A DNA stretch of 64,000 nucleotides from Vibrio sp. 05-20-BW147 (lineage in GTDB: Bacteria > Pseudomonadota > Gammaproteobacteria > Enterobacterales > Vibrionaceae): assembly GCF_013369385.1 (NCBI RefSeq), contig NZ_SZTO01000018.1:1-64000 (forward strand). Reading direction: 5' to 3'. Made by a program: the position numbers and the translations under genes. Under the pieces are notes generated by a model. That model was given only the letters and a program-made list of their open reading frames with translations. It made no database searches and was not told the origin of the DNA. Below, piece after piece: positions 25,631-34,610 of the stretch; position 1 is the first letter of the stretch, and each line of letters starts with the position of its first letter.

Positions 25631-26623
25631 ATGAACGTTTTTCTAATTACCTCACCATTTCAATATATATGTGCCAATGAAGCACGATTAACTTATCATT
25701 TGGAAGAAAATATACTGATCTACGTTGAGCAAGAGTCTGAAACTGGCATTAGACAAATGAAGAGGCTCTTCGAGGAGGATGTGTGGCAGCATATCATTCG
25801 CATCCCCCGCTCCAATAGAACATTTCACGTCCCCTCAGCAATAAAAAAAGTCAAACGTTTACTCGGTAATAAATCGGTCAAAAATTTTGTTTTTAGTGAG
25901 TACTATGGCTGGAGAAGCAATCTATTTCTTGCCAACTTGAACGCTGAACACTACATATACATCGATGATGGTACATCAACCTTGTTAGAATACGATGATT
26001 TTATCTTACCCAATAAGGCCTACACCAGAAAACGAATTATTCAGGATGCTTTGATTCGCCTACAGGGGTTAAAACCGCCACAACATCAAACTCGAAATGA
26101 CAAATTGGAACTTTTTTCCATTTTTGAGTTTAATGAAAATAAAGTTGCATTTCGAAAAAATAATTTAGATGGGCTAAAAAAACTCATCCATACTAAAAAT
26201 GTTTATCATGAATCTGCACCAGTAGGTTTGATAGGTCAAGCGTGCGTGGGGGAAAAACGAGGTATCTCAATTGACACTTACATTGAAGAGCTTTCTAGAA
26301 TTGCAGAGAGCGAGCACAGAGGCATCGTGTATTTCCCACATCGGACCGAGTCAGAGACTGTGAAGAGCAAGGTGCTAGAGATAAACAATTTAACTTATCA
26401 CCAGCCTTCTTCACCGATTGAGTTAGAAATTGCACTGTCAGGGCAGCGGCTATCTGGTATTACTGGAGTAACATCAAATGCCCTTTATACTGTGTCACTC
26501 ATTTATCAAGATTTGCCGATTCAAGTGATTGGTGGCGAACTCAAAGGAAATAATGATAGAGATGCCAGAGTGCGATCTTTCCTAAACGGTTACTTTAAAA
26601 ATTATCGTGAAAGCAATATTTGA
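25631..26623 (+). CDS. Sialyltransferase-like (GT52/GT80-type) glycosyltransferase candidate
   Basis: This 330-residue soluble protein follows waaA by 3 bp. It begins NVFLITSPFQYICANEA, as GT52-like enzymes do. Three spaced motifs of the bacterial sialyltransferase superfamily appear in approximate form: YIDDGTSTLLEYD (D/E-D-G), IVYFPHRTESE (H-P/R) and GVTSNALYTVSLIY (S/T pair near the C-terminus). Given the legionaminic acid genes immediately downstream on the other strand, it may place a nonulosonic acid on the LPS core. This is inference from motif spacing and context; the family match is weak. Confidence 0.5.
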   Translation: MNVFLITSPFQYICANEARLTYHLEENILIYVEQESETGIRQMKRLFEEDVWQHIIRIPRSNRTFHVPSAIKKVKRLLGNKSVKNFVFSEYYGWRSNLFLANLNAEHYIYIDDGTSTLLEYDDFILPNKAYTRKRIIQDALIRLQGLKPPQHQTRNDKLELFSIFEFNENKVAFRKNNLDGLKKLIHTKNVYHESAPVGLIGQACVGEKRGISIDTYIEELSRIAESEHRGIVYFPHRTESETVKSKVLEINNLTYHQPSSPIELEIALSGQRLSGITGVTSNALYTVSLIYQDLPIQVIGGELKGNNDRDARVRSFLNGYFKNYRESNI

Positions 26624-27255
26624 TTCACTTGATTGACAACCAAGTTGGCAACGACTTGGTGTCCTTGCTCATTCAAGTGATAACCATCGTCTAAAGTGAT
26701 ATCTTCTATCGATTCATCTGGAATAGTCACAATGAACACATTATTGCTTATGGATACCATTTTTTCTATAACACTATTATAGAGATCAATCTGCGACTGA
26801 ATACTCGGATTACTCTTCAACATTGCCTGACCAGGGTTGATTATCTTAATAAAAATAACAGAGCTTCCATTTACTATCTGCAAGATTTTATTTAAATTTT
26901 TCTCAAACCTCTTTGGTTTCACATAAGCACGCTCAGCACTAGATTGACGATTCTCTTTGGCCCACTTGATGATTTTTTCTCGCCACGACTGTGGTAATCT
27001 CGCCAATTGTTTACTTTCAAAACGAGTAAATAATCTAGGAGCACAATCTACTATGCCCAGCTGAATGATAAAAATATCGGCTTCAACACCCACCAGTTTT
27101 TTCACTTTTTTTGTCGTTGATGCACCTTTTACGCGATTAATATATTCCACCGGTTCAATTCGGCTAAATAACACCTGCGGCCAACGAGCGGCATCTGAAA
27201 TATCGTCTTCCCTCGGAGCTGCGAGAGAATCAGCTAAAATACATATTCTTTTCAT
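26602..27255 (-). CDS. SGNH/GDSL-like hydrolase
   Basis: This 217-residue protein has the layout of a small SGNH esterase: block I ICILADSLAAP (ADS in place of GDS), block III-like IFIIQLGIVD, and DDGYHLNEQGHQVVANLVV (the Asp-x-x-His block V). Its Gly/Asn oxyanion residue is not clear, so activity is uncertain. Such enzymes acetylate or deacetylate surface sugars. I start at the ATG at 27255. It ends the leg operon and overlaps the convergent glycosyltransferase by 22 bp. Confidence 0.65.
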   Translation of the reverse strand: MKRICILADSLAAPREDDISDAARWPQVLFSRIEPVEYINRVKGASTTKKVKKLVGVEADIFIIQLGIVDCAPRLFTRFESKQLARLPQSWREKIIKWAKENRQSSAERAYVKPKRFEKNLNKILQIVNGSSVIFIKIINPGQAMLKSNPSIQSQIDLYNSVIEKMVSISNNVFIVTIPDESIEDITLDDGYHLNEQGHQVVANLVVNQVNQILLSR

Positions 27256-27301
27256 AGCGAACTCATCGAGCAAGTCAAGTGACTTGCTCTTTTTTCATCC
27301 G

Positions 27302-28240
27302 TTAATACCCTGCGATACGAGCATAGATATTGGCATTTATTTTATGCTGAGCTAAATGGCATAGGGACTCACGATGTCCAAAGAGGAAAGCTTCCACCTG
27401 TTTATATAAGCCCGGCTTGAATTGCGTATCCAAACTATCATCCAACTCAACAAACTCAACTGCCACACTGCCCAGTTTTTGGATCTGTAATTTTTCCATC
27501 GGTCTGAAAATAAGACGATGGGATCGGGTTAGCACTTCAACACTCCACCGACCTGGTGCGCCCCAGTGTCCATGGTAAGAAAAAAGTGCACCTTTATCTG
27601 AAACCCCAGCACCAGCAAAGTTATACGAGCGACTATGCCAATGCGATCCACCTTTAACAAAGCAATTAATTTCACGCGGAAAGCCACCTAGGAAAAATGC
27701 CATATCAGTAACGTGAGTGGTATTCGCCATAAACCAGTTTTCTTTCACACCATCGGCCTTTTGAATACCTTCAATCACGTGTCCCCACTCTGTAACTTCA
27801 AAGTTGAAGCTTTCTACACCGCCATCTTGCGCGATGATTTTCTGCGCTTCAAGTAGTGATGCATAAAAACGTCGGTTGTAGGCAACGTAGACATCAGCCT
27901 TCATGGTTTGAGCATAATCCGCTAACGTGCCGATTTGTTGTACATCCAAACCCGCTGGTTTTTCTACCAAAATGTTCTTAATACCATGCTCAATCAATGC
28001 TCGCGTAGTCGACGCCAACTGCTCTACTCCAGTAGTGACGATCGCATGCTCATATGCGTCCAGCGACTCAGTAAGGCAAAATTGTTCGAGCCCCCCAACA
28101 AAAGGCTGAACCCCGGTCGCCAACTTAAACTTTTCGGCAGACGCTTCACTGCGTCCAACAACATTAAATGTCTGTTTTTGCGCTACCAACACTTTCGCGT
28201 AATCTTGTGCCATTGCACCAGCGCCTACAATTAAAATCAT
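27302..28240 (-). CDS. Gfo/Idh/MocA family oxidoreductase (1)
   Basis: This 312-residue NAD(P)-dependent sugar oxidoreductase has an N-terminal Rossmann fold (ILIVGAGAMAQDYAKVL), the EKPAGLD lysine loop (~residue 92), and VYVAYNRRFYASL, followed by the C-terminal beta-sheet domain with WFMANTTHVTDMAFFLGG. The family oxidises or epimerises ring positions of nucleotide sugars or free sugars. Substrate unknown. It is one of three such genes in this operon and follows the second by 10 bp. Confidence 0.8.
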   Translation of the reverse strand: MILIVGAGAMAQDYAKVLVAQKQTFNVVGRSEASAEKFKLATGVQPFVGGLEQFCLTESLDAYEHAIVTTGVEQLASTTRALIEHGIKNILVEKPAGLDVQQIGTLADYAQTMKADVYVAYNRRFYASLLEAQKIIAQDGGVESFNFEVTEWGHVIEGIQKADGVKENWFMANTTHVTDMAFFLGGFPREINCFVKGGSHWHSRSYNFAGAGVSDKGALFSYHGHWGAPGRWSVEVLTRSHRLIFRPMEKLQIQKLGSVAVEFVELDDSLDTQFKPGLYKQVEAFLFGHRESLCHLAQHKINANIYARIAGY

Positions 28241-28250
28241 GGTATCTCTC

Positions 28251-29261
28251 TTAGGTAATGGGAGCTAAACGATGTGGATCGAGTACGGATTTAGGTTCAA
28301 ATACTACCGCAGCTGACATCAAAAAATGCTTGTGCAGCATGGCCGAGATCGACAATGGCGTTAGTGGACACTCTCCCGTTGCCATCAAAGATTGCACCAC
28401 TTCGTTCGTCAATTGACTCTGATAGAGAACTTGCATTGGAGTGCATTCAATCACACCATCCTGTGCATCCAAATGACGAACTTCGCCTTCACTCTCAGAA
28501 AGCTGATAACGCTCTCCATTGCAGATAACCTCTATCTCTAGCGACACTTGGCCATCTTCGCTGGCTAAACAGCTTAATGATAAATGGTGTCGTTGGTCTT
28601 GGGTGCTCGCTGACAAACCGCCTAATACCTCTTTGTAACCTGAACGCTTACTGTCAATGATCTGACAGTCAGCAGAAAAATGCAGTGAGTAATCGGAAAA
28701 ATTGGTAAAATATTGCCATAAATCAACAAAGTGAATCGCATTACAACCCAGCCCCCAGTTGTAACCTCGTACATTGAGTGTCAGTGACTGAGCGTGCCTA
28801 AAACGTTCTGCGAGCTCTTGGTAGGCAACGAATTGTCTTCTAGGGCAATTAACCCAAGTTTTTACGCCATGTTCCGCTAACAAGTCACATGCTTCATCCA
28901 GCTGTGCAACAGACTGGAAGAGCACTTTCTCTAAAATCAAGAACTTTACTCTTACCTGTTGAAGCAAAGCTTTCACCACTTGCAAACGAATCGCAGCATT
29001 GGTTGCCACCACCACCACTTCAAACTGCTCACCAGCTAGCTCTTCAAGTGAGTGTACGAAATTACAGATTGGACTCGTTACTAAGCTAACCTCTTGGTAA
29101 CGTTGCTTTGCAATACTCAGTGAGGTGTCGACTGGATCGACAACGTTAATCTGGTAGAGGTCACCCGATAATCCAGCCAACGCTTGTAAATGCCGGCTAC
29201 CAAGTTGCCCTGCACCGACAATAAGGAGTTTCTTCATTTTTTTCGTTTCATTTTTTTTCAT
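28251..29261 (-). CDS. Gfo/Idh/MocA family oxidoreductase (2), divergent
   Basis: A protein of about 337 residues has KLLIVGAGQLGSRHLQALAG (Rossmann glycines) and a following alpha/beta region. The usual EKP loop reads EKVLFQ, and the motif that follows reads WVNCPRRQF, so it is divergent at the cofactor and substrate site. It may not be a typical dehydrogenase. The ATG at 29261 has GGAGG 12 nt upstream inside the previous gene; an ATG at 29237 gives the family-like N-terminus MKKLLIVG. Role in sugar modification is inferred from its neighbours. Confidence 0.7.
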   Translation of the reverse strand: MKKNETKKMKKLLIVGAGQLGSRHLQALAGLSGDLYQINVVDPVDTSLSIAKQRYQEVSLVTSPICNFVHSLEELAGEQFEVVVVATNAAIRLQVVKALLQQVRVKFLILEKVLFQSVAQLDEACDLLAEHGVKTWVNCPRRQFVAYQELAERFRHAQSLTLNVRGYNWGLGCNAIHFVDLWQYFTNFSDYSLHFSADCQIIDSKRSGYKEVLGGLSASTQDQRHHLSLSCLASEDGQVSLEIEVICNGERYQLSESEGEVRHLDAQDGVIECTPMQVLYQSQLTNEVVQSLMATGECPLTPLSISAMLHKHFLMSAAVVFEPKSVLDPHRLAPIT

Positions 29262-30426
29262 GGCGAATGGTTTCCTCCAGTAAAGTTTCCCATTTAGACC
29301 AAATGTGTTCTGCACTGTAACGTCGGACGGACTCTTTGGCTTGCTGACCAACTGTCAGCCGTAGCTCTCTATTTTGCATAAGCTCAGACAACGTATCTGC
29401 CATGCTATCGACACTACTTTCAAGATAACCAGTATGACCGTGTTTTATCTGGCGACTAAGCCCGGAACAATCGTCAAAAGCAACACAGGGTAGTCCCGCG
29501 GCCATCGCTTCTCCCAAGGCTAAACCAAAACCTTCAAACGCAGATGGAAAGCAGCAGATCGATGAGTTGAGCAGCTCTGCATAAGGTTGCTCGGTCACCC
29601 CTTCAATTTTAACCATCTCAGTCAATTGTTTAGATGCGATTAAGCGTTTCAAACCTTGCACGTAGCCCTCATTGGCAACATTGCCGAACAAGTGAAGTAT
29701 CCAACCATTGCGCACCTCTTTGGGAACTTTGGCTATCGCTTCAATTAACTTATGCTGACGTTTGTTCTCTTCCAGGCGAGCCATGTAAACCAGTTTAGGT
29801 TCAGTACAGGTCGATGAATACTCCAACTGAGGAATCACATTACCGATGGTAACCACCGGAACGGACGTTAACTTGCTCACTGGAGCTTTATACTCATCAA
29901 GCAGTACCTGGAACACGTCACTATGTTTGACGATATCTCGTTCATAGCTAGCTAACTTAGGAAACACTCGATGGGTATCGGTGTGGCACATGGTAATTAT
30001 TGGAAATGCACTCGTTGGCATGGTAGCAAGAGCGATTGATCGCAAATCCGACATATTAAACGCAATACAAATATCGGGTTGAAAGGCATTTAGAGTATCC
30101 TTTAGCGCGTCGGCAACCAGCTCTTGCCGCTTCTTCGTCAACGCATTGTAATTTTTAGGGAAACCTAAAAGTTTTTCACTTGCGCGGATAAGCTCCCTTT
30201 GTACTTTGACCAATTTGTAGCCAGAAAAACGGAGCGGTATCGCAAGATTAACCATCTCAACACTCGAATCATAACTGTAGAGAGGCTGACCTTGTCTTGC
30301 GTCATCATAAATGGCCATAACCTGATGCTTTTGGCCAAAATGATTTGCCATGGAAAAAAACACGTCGTGCCCGCCACCTTTACGATTGTGAACTTGACTG
30401 TGCGCCATCACTAAAGCAATTTTCAT
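29248..30426 (-). CDS. Glycosyltransferase family 4
   Basis: This 392-residue GT-B glycosyltransferase begins with KIALVMAHSQVHNRKGGGHDVFF (a glycine-rich acceptor loop). The C-terminal donor domain has KLVYMARLEENKRQHKLIEA, LHLFGNVANEGY, and the GT4 EX7E block SAFEGFGLALGEAMAAGLPCVAFDD. It would transfer one sugar of the LPS or capsule downstream of the legionaminic acid genes. Donor unknown. It starts 8 bp after the SDR gene. Confidence 0.88.
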   Translation of the reverse strand: MKIALVMAHSQVHNRKGGGHDVFFSMANHFGQKHQVMAIYDDARQGQPLYSYDSSVEMVNLAIPLRFSGYKLVKVQRELIRASEKLLGFPKNYNALTKKRQELVADALKDTLNAFQPDICIAFNMSDLRSIALATMPTSAFPIITMCHTDTHRVFPKLASYERDIVKHSDVFQVLLDEYKAPVSKLTSVPVVTIGNVIPQLEYSSTCTEPKLVYMARLEENKRQHKLIEAIAKVPKEVRNGWILHLFGNVANEGYVQGLKRLIASKQLTEMVKIEGVTEQPYAELLNSSICCFPSAFEGFGLALGEAMAAGLPCVAFDDCSGLSRQIKHGHTGYLESSVDSMADTLSELMQNRELRLTVGQQAKESVRRYSAEHIWSKWETLLEETIRHEKK

Positions 30427-30434
30427 GTTTGTCC

Positions 30435-31208
30435 TTATAGGCTAAAGCCATCATCAACAACAATGTTCTGTCCGGTAACGTAACGCGATTGTTCTGAGAG
30501 CAAAAACAGCACTGAACCAACCACTTCTTCCACATCCAACATGCCAGCGCCATGCGTTTTCTCTTTATAGGCTTGCAAAAATGCTTCAGGTTGATGGTCA
30601 AAAATGCCGCCAGGGCTAACACAGTTGATGCGAAAACGACTGTCATTCACGTAAGACACCACGTATTTGTTGAGGTGTTGAATAGCCGACTTGATCGCTG
30701 CGTATTCAACTGGCATCGTCATCGGCGTGTTGTTATAAATCTCGAATTTTGGTGCTACGACCCCATAAATAGAGGAGATATTCACCAACGAAAATGGCTG
30801 TTGCTGCAACTTAAAGTAAGCTGCACATTGTTGGGTGAAAAGAAAAGCACTACCCAAATGCAGAGACAAATTTTCATTAAAACTGTCTAAACTTACGTCA
30901 AAAAAGTGCTTACCGTAGGTTTTATTACGAGGATAGGTTGAGTTGACCGCGCCATCAATGTGTTGGGCCTGCTTACTAAAGAAAGCTTTGACACTCTCTT
31001 CTTTAGTCACATCGAGTTCGCAACAGCATAGCGTCTTATCTTGTAAGTCAACGCCAAGTGAAGAAAGGCGTTCACGCATCGCTTCTACATGAATATCCGC
31101 TGCAATGACCTTAGCACCTTGCTTGAGTAAAGCGGGAACTAAGCGTGTTCCAAGTAGACCACCCGCCCCGGCAACAAGAATAGTTTTATTATTGAGCAAT
31201 TGTTCCAT
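30435..31208 (-). CDS. ptmA: PtmA-like SDR family oxidoreductase
   Basis: This 257-residue SDR has ILVAGAGGLLGTRLVPAL (N-terminal glycine motif), VNSTYPRNKT (NNAG-equivalent region), LVNISSIYGVVAPKFE, VEYAAIKSAI (Tyr-x-x-x-Lys) and VTGQNIVVDDGF at the end. The gene lies beside legF, a Gfo/Idh gene and ptmE in the same order as ptmA-ptmB-ptmF-ptmE of C. jejuni, where it acts in legionaminic-type flagellin glycosylation. Its start overlaps the legF stop (TAATG). The assignment is by order plus family. Confidence 0.7.
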   Translation of the reverse strand: MEQLLNNKTILVAGAGGLLGTRLVPALLKQGAKVIAADIHVEAMRERLSSLGVDLQDKTLCCCELDVTKEESVKAFFSKQAQHIDGAVNSTYPRNKTYGKHFFDVSLDSFNENLSLHLGSAFLFTQQCAAYFKLQQQPFSLVNISSIYGVVAPKFEIYNNTPMTMPVEYAAIKSAIQHLNKYVVSYVNDSRFRINCVSPGGIFDHQPEAFLQAYKEKTHGAGMLDVEEVVGSVLFLLSEQSRYVTGQNIVVDDGFSL

Positions 31209-31897
31209 TAGTTGCTTCCCTCAAGGATTGCTTGGGCTAATTTAAAGTCATAAATATCATCAATATCCACCGCTCGCTCTTTTGGCACTTCGATGCTGGT
31301 GACTTTGCCCGAAAAAATACCATAGTGATTGAGCACAAAGTGAGGCGTCGTCGCATACACAACCGTAGTGATATCAAACACCGCAGGGGCATCTTGACGG
31401 CGAGCCACTTCACCTTGTGGCTTATTGACGAGCTCAACCATCCCAGTATCGGTCTGCTTCACCATATTAAAAAAAGGACTGCGACTCGCTGGTGTCACTG
31501 ATATACAGATATCTGCTTCGGTGGTGAAGAGTTTGTTGATAGCACCTTCCACATCATCAATACTTCTCAACGGACTGGTGGCAGGTAAACTAATAAATCC
31601 ATCAAACTCTCCATAGTGTGCTTGTACCCATTCAATAGCATGACGCCAAGACAGCCATTCAGGACTTGTATCACTGGCGAGCTCCGCAGGACGCTCAATC
31701 ACTATCGCTCCCGATGCAAGCGCGACATCTGCAATTTCAGCATCATCCGTTGAAACAAAAACATGCTCAATTGAAGGGGTGGCCAAAGCAGTATCAATGG
31801 AATACTGCAGTAATGGTTTGCCCGCTAGTAATTTGATGTTTTTTCTTGGTAGCCCCTTAGAGCCACCTCGGGCAAAAATAAAAGCACAGTTTTTCAT
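31208..31897 (-). CDS. legF: CMP-legionaminate/acylneuraminate cytidylyltransferase
   Basis: This 229-residue NeuA-family enzyme activates a nonulosonic acid with CTP. Motifs: FIFARGGSKGLPRKNIKLLAGKPL (CTP-binding loop), VFVSTDDAEIA, SLPATSPLRSIDDVEGAI and FDITTVVYA, with VDIDDIYDFKLA closing the domain. It matches LegF/PtmB by neighbours. The ATG at 31897 is chosen because AAGGTGA lies about 9 nt upstream; a GTG at 31909 sits inside that ribosome site. Confidence 0.88.
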   Translation of the reverse strand: MKNCAFIFARGGSKGLPRKNIKLLAGKPLLQYSIDTALATPSIEHVFVSTDDAEIADVALASGAIVIERPAELASDTSPEWLSWRHAIEWVQAHYGEFDGFISLPATSPLRSIDDVEGAINKLFTTEADICISVTPASRSPFFNMVKQTDTGMVELVNKPQGEVARRQDAPAVFDITTVVYATTPHFVLNHYGIFSGKVTSIEVPKERAVDIDDIYDFKLAQAILEGSN

Positions 31898-31901
31898 TCG
31901 A

Positions 31902-32900
31902 TTATTCACCTTTTAACTCACCCTGCACCGATGTGATTGGAAAGCGCTGTTTGATTTCTTCTATAAGTTCAACACTTTGAGCTGCCTCAGCAAGAGAGAC
32001 ACATTGATTGGGTTGTTGATGGATTTGCGCGACAAAGTCGGCAAGCATCGCCGTGTACATTTGGTTTTTATCCCATTTGGGCTCACTGTAAAGTACTTGG
32101 ACACCTTGCGGTGTAACAAATCGGATTTCATTGCCAATTAAGTCCCACTCCAGCGCTCCTTTGCTACCCACAAAACGACATTGCCGATGCGCCTTGCGCT
32201 GCAAAAAGTCGAGGTGCATGTGTACGATCGCTTGCTTTGAGGTACTTAACAACAGATCTGCACTGTCTTCAACTTCAAGAGCAAGCTCTTTGGTTTGACG
32301 CAAAATAGCGTGTTCGAGCGTTAGAGTACCCAGTAGCCATTGAGTGTAATCAAACTCGTGACTAAGCTCTAACAAAGCACCTCCGCCTAAACTGGCTTTC
32401 GCGGAAACACTGTCACGATAGTCTTTGCTTGGTCGCCAATCAGGCAAATACTGCCCAATCTCGACATGAGCATGATACAAATACCCAATTTTGCCTAAGC
32501 TAAGTAGGCTTTTCATCTGAAGTGCCGAAGAGAGATACCGTAGACAATAACCAATTGACACTGGTGTATTGTACTGTGAGGCAATGCTCTGTAGTCTTTT
32601 TACGTCATCGACTGTTGCAGTCACTGGTTTCTCAATTAAAACTGGAATACCCGCTTTGATCAGAGGGATTGAATGCAGTGCATGGAAAGGTGCTGGCGAT
32701 GCAATGATCACGAGTTGAACATGCTGATCGACGAGTTCCTCAATAGACGTCACCAGTAAGTCTGCATCATTGACCGTTTCTTGAGGAACACGCCCACTGG
32801 CCGACATCGCATACAGCAGTGCGTTGGGGAATAACTGTTTTAAATTCCGTCGATGGCGAGTCGCGATATTTCCTAGCCCAACAACAGCAACTCGTTCCAT
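31902..32900 (-). CDS. ptmF: Gfo/Idh/MocA family oxidoreductase (PtmF-like)
   Basis: This 332-residue protein has VAVVGLGNIATRHRRNLKQL at the N-terminus, PVLIEKPVTATVDDVKRLQ with the EKP lysine (~residue 94), IGYCLRYLSSAL and GGGALLELSHEFDYTQWLLG (the His of the C-terminal domain). It sits between ptmE and legF, where C. jejuni has ptmF. The reaction is unproven. Start overlaps the ptmE stop (TAATG). Confidence 0.7.
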   Translation of the reverse strand: MERVAVVGLGNIATRHRRNLKQLFPNALLYAMSASGRVPQETVNDADLLVTSIEELVDQHVQLVIIASPAPFHALHSIPLIKAGIPVLIEKPVTATVDDVKRLQSIASQYNTPVSIGYCLRYLSSALQMKSLLSLGKIGYLYHAHVEIGQYLPDWRPSKDYRDSVSAKASLGGGALLELSHEFDYTQWLLGTLTLEHAILRQTKELALEVEDSADLLLSTSKQAIVHMHLDFLQRKAHRQCRFVGSKGALEWDLIGNEIRFVTPQGVQVLYSEPKWDKNQMYTAMLADFVAQIHQQPNQCVSLAEAAQSVELIEEIKQRFPITSVQGELKGE

Positions 32901-33961
32901 TAGTCCAATCCCAAAGTATGGATATCTGCTTGCGCTCGATTGAAATCATCCATTCGGCCGATATCCAACCAATACTCGTGAATTGGGAACATCAAGACGT
33001 TGTTTTTTTCCTGCATGTGTTGTTCTAATAGCGTCGGCATATCAATACGATGATTTTCGGGTACCGATTGAATGACTCTCGGAGAAACCACGTAAATCCC
33101 GGCATTGACAAAGAAACGTTGAATCGGCTTCTCCACCATGCTGGTAATTTTGTTGCCTTCACCGTTGATAACACCGTAGGGAATTTGATAGTCGTATTCG
33201 CGAACACACATGGTTGCGTCGGCGTCATGGCTCACATGAAAATCGAGCAGGCGTTGAAAATCGACCTTGGTCAGCACATCACCATTCATCATGATAAGCG
33301 GCAAGTCTTTTGGCAGATCGTTCGGCAATAATCCCAGTGCGCCACCAGTGCCCAATGGTGACTCTTCGTGAACATACGTGATATTGACTCCGAACTCTGA
33401 ACCATCACCAAAGTGAGCATGGATCAACTCTGGCATGTAGTGAGTTGAGATATAGAAATTGACGAAGCCCGCCTTAATAAAACTGCGGATCACCGTTTCA
33501 AGGATCGGTTTGTTGCCGATTTTGAGCATTGGCTTAGGACAGTTATCCGTCAGCGGACGCAAACGAGTACCGAATCCGCCCGCCATCAAAAAGACCGGAT
33601 TTTGGTAAGAGGGTTTGTCGACGAGGGCGCTGTGCAAGGTTTCGAGACCAACAAGATAAGGGCCATCGACCAGAGGAATAAAAAGGATATCCAATTGGTT
33701 CATTCGCGCAATCAGATCACTACGATCACTATGTACACTTGCCGTGATGGGCTGACGATTCATCACCTCAGGTAATGTCGTTTCTAACGTTTTGCCTGCG
33801 AGCAATCCGCGGCGAATATCGCCATCAGTGACAACACCGAGCAAAACACCCGCCTCATCAACCACCAAAGCAACCCTGAGTGATTCTGCGTCAATAACAC
33901 GAAGAGCGTCTTTAACCGTCGCGTTTGGTGAAAGGACGGCCTTTTTCCAGTTATTCTTCAT
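32900..33961 (-). CDS. ptmE: CBS-domain sugar-1-phosphate nucleotidyltransferase (PtmE-like)
   Basis: This 353-residue protein has two N-terminal CBS motifs (~5-120; VDEAGVLLGVVTDGDIRRGLL is typical) and then a nucleotidyltransferase domain (~125-353) with MAGGFGTRLRPLTDNCPKPML, PLGTGGALGLL, MMNGDVLTK and HEYWLDIGRMDDFNRAQ. C. jejuni PtmE makes GDP-glucosamine for the GDP-linked legionaminic acid route. The match in domain order and location suggests the same here. The ATG at 33961 gives the length of PtmE; 20 extra codons upstream are unlikely. Confidence 0.85.
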   Translation of the reverse strand: MKNNWKKAVLSPNATVKDALRVIDAESLRVALVVDEAGVLLGVVTDGDIRRGLLAGKTLETTLPEVMNRQPITASVHSDRSDLIARMNQLDILFIPLVDGPYLVGLETLHSALVDKPSYQNPVFLMAGGFGTRLRPLTDNCPKPMLKIGNKPILETVIRSFIKAGFVNFYISTHYMPELIHAHFGDGSEFGVNITYVHEESPLGTGGALGLLPNDLPKDLPLIMMNGDVLTKVDFQRLLDFHVSHDADATMCVREYDYQIPYGVINGEGNKITSMVEKPIQRFFVNAGIYVVSPRVIQSVPENHRIDMPTLLEQHMQEKNNVLMFPIHEYWLDIGRMDDFNRAQADIHTLGLD

Positions 33962-33971
33962 TTCAACCAAC

Positions 33972-34610
33972 TTATTGTTTTGAATTCTGTTTGCCAACAA
34001 CCACCGCTTCGGCTGGCACATACCTCAGTATTGTAGCGCCTGCACCGATGATACTACTTTGCCCTAGATTAATTCCTGGCAAAATAGTGGATCCTGCACC
34101 AATGAAGACCTGAGCTTCACTGACAACTTGCCCACATAGGGTCGCACGTGGCGCTATATGGTTATAAGCTCCAATTTGGCAATCGTGCTCAATCAAAGCT
34201 TCGCTATTCACTATGGTATGCTCGCCAATAACCGCGCCAGTCTGTACTCTCGCACCAGGGAAAATCTGTGCTCCCGATTTCACTTCAGCAAAGGAAGAGA
34301 CCTTAGCGTCACTCGCAATCACCGTTTCAAAAACATACCCTTGTGCGAGAAACTTCTCGTTAATACGCTGACGAAAAGTTGAACGAGGCATCATGCCAAT
34401 ACCGTTTACCAACCGCACACTATCTGGAGAGAAGCGTGTAATATCCTTATCTTGGGTAAGATGGGGAATGCCTGCCAATACCGCTCGTGATGAAACGTCA
34501 TCAGGGCAAATGACGGCAAGTATTTCTCGTCCTTGGCCAAGTAAGATATCAGCCAAAACACTGGCGTGCCCGCCTCCTCCAATCAAAACAAGTGGTAACG
34601 GTTTATTCAA
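33972..34610 (-). CDS. legH: NeuD/LegH-like sugar O/N-acetyltransferase
   Basis: This 212-residue protein has an N-terminal PglD-like Rossmann segment (LVLIGGGGHASVLADILLGQG) and a C-terminal left-handed beta helix (IFPGARVQTGAVIGEHTIVNSEALIEHDCQIGAY and following). It is expected to acetylate the 4-amino group in the legionaminic pathway (LegH). The first in-frame start is a TTG at 34610, right after an in-frame stop; it overlaps the legI end by 8 bp. No better ATG exists near the conserved N-terminus. Confidence 0.82.
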   Translation of the reverse strand: MNKPLPLVLIGGGGHASVLADILLGQGREILAVICPDDVSSRAVLAGIPHLTQDKDITRFSPDSVRLVNGIGMMPRSTFRQRINEKFLAQGYVFETVIASDAKVSSFAEVKSGAQIFPGARVQTGAVIGEHTIVNSEALIEHDCQIGAYNHIAPRATLCGQVVSEAQVFIGAGSTILPGINLGQSSIIGAGATILRYVPAEAVVVGKQNSKQ

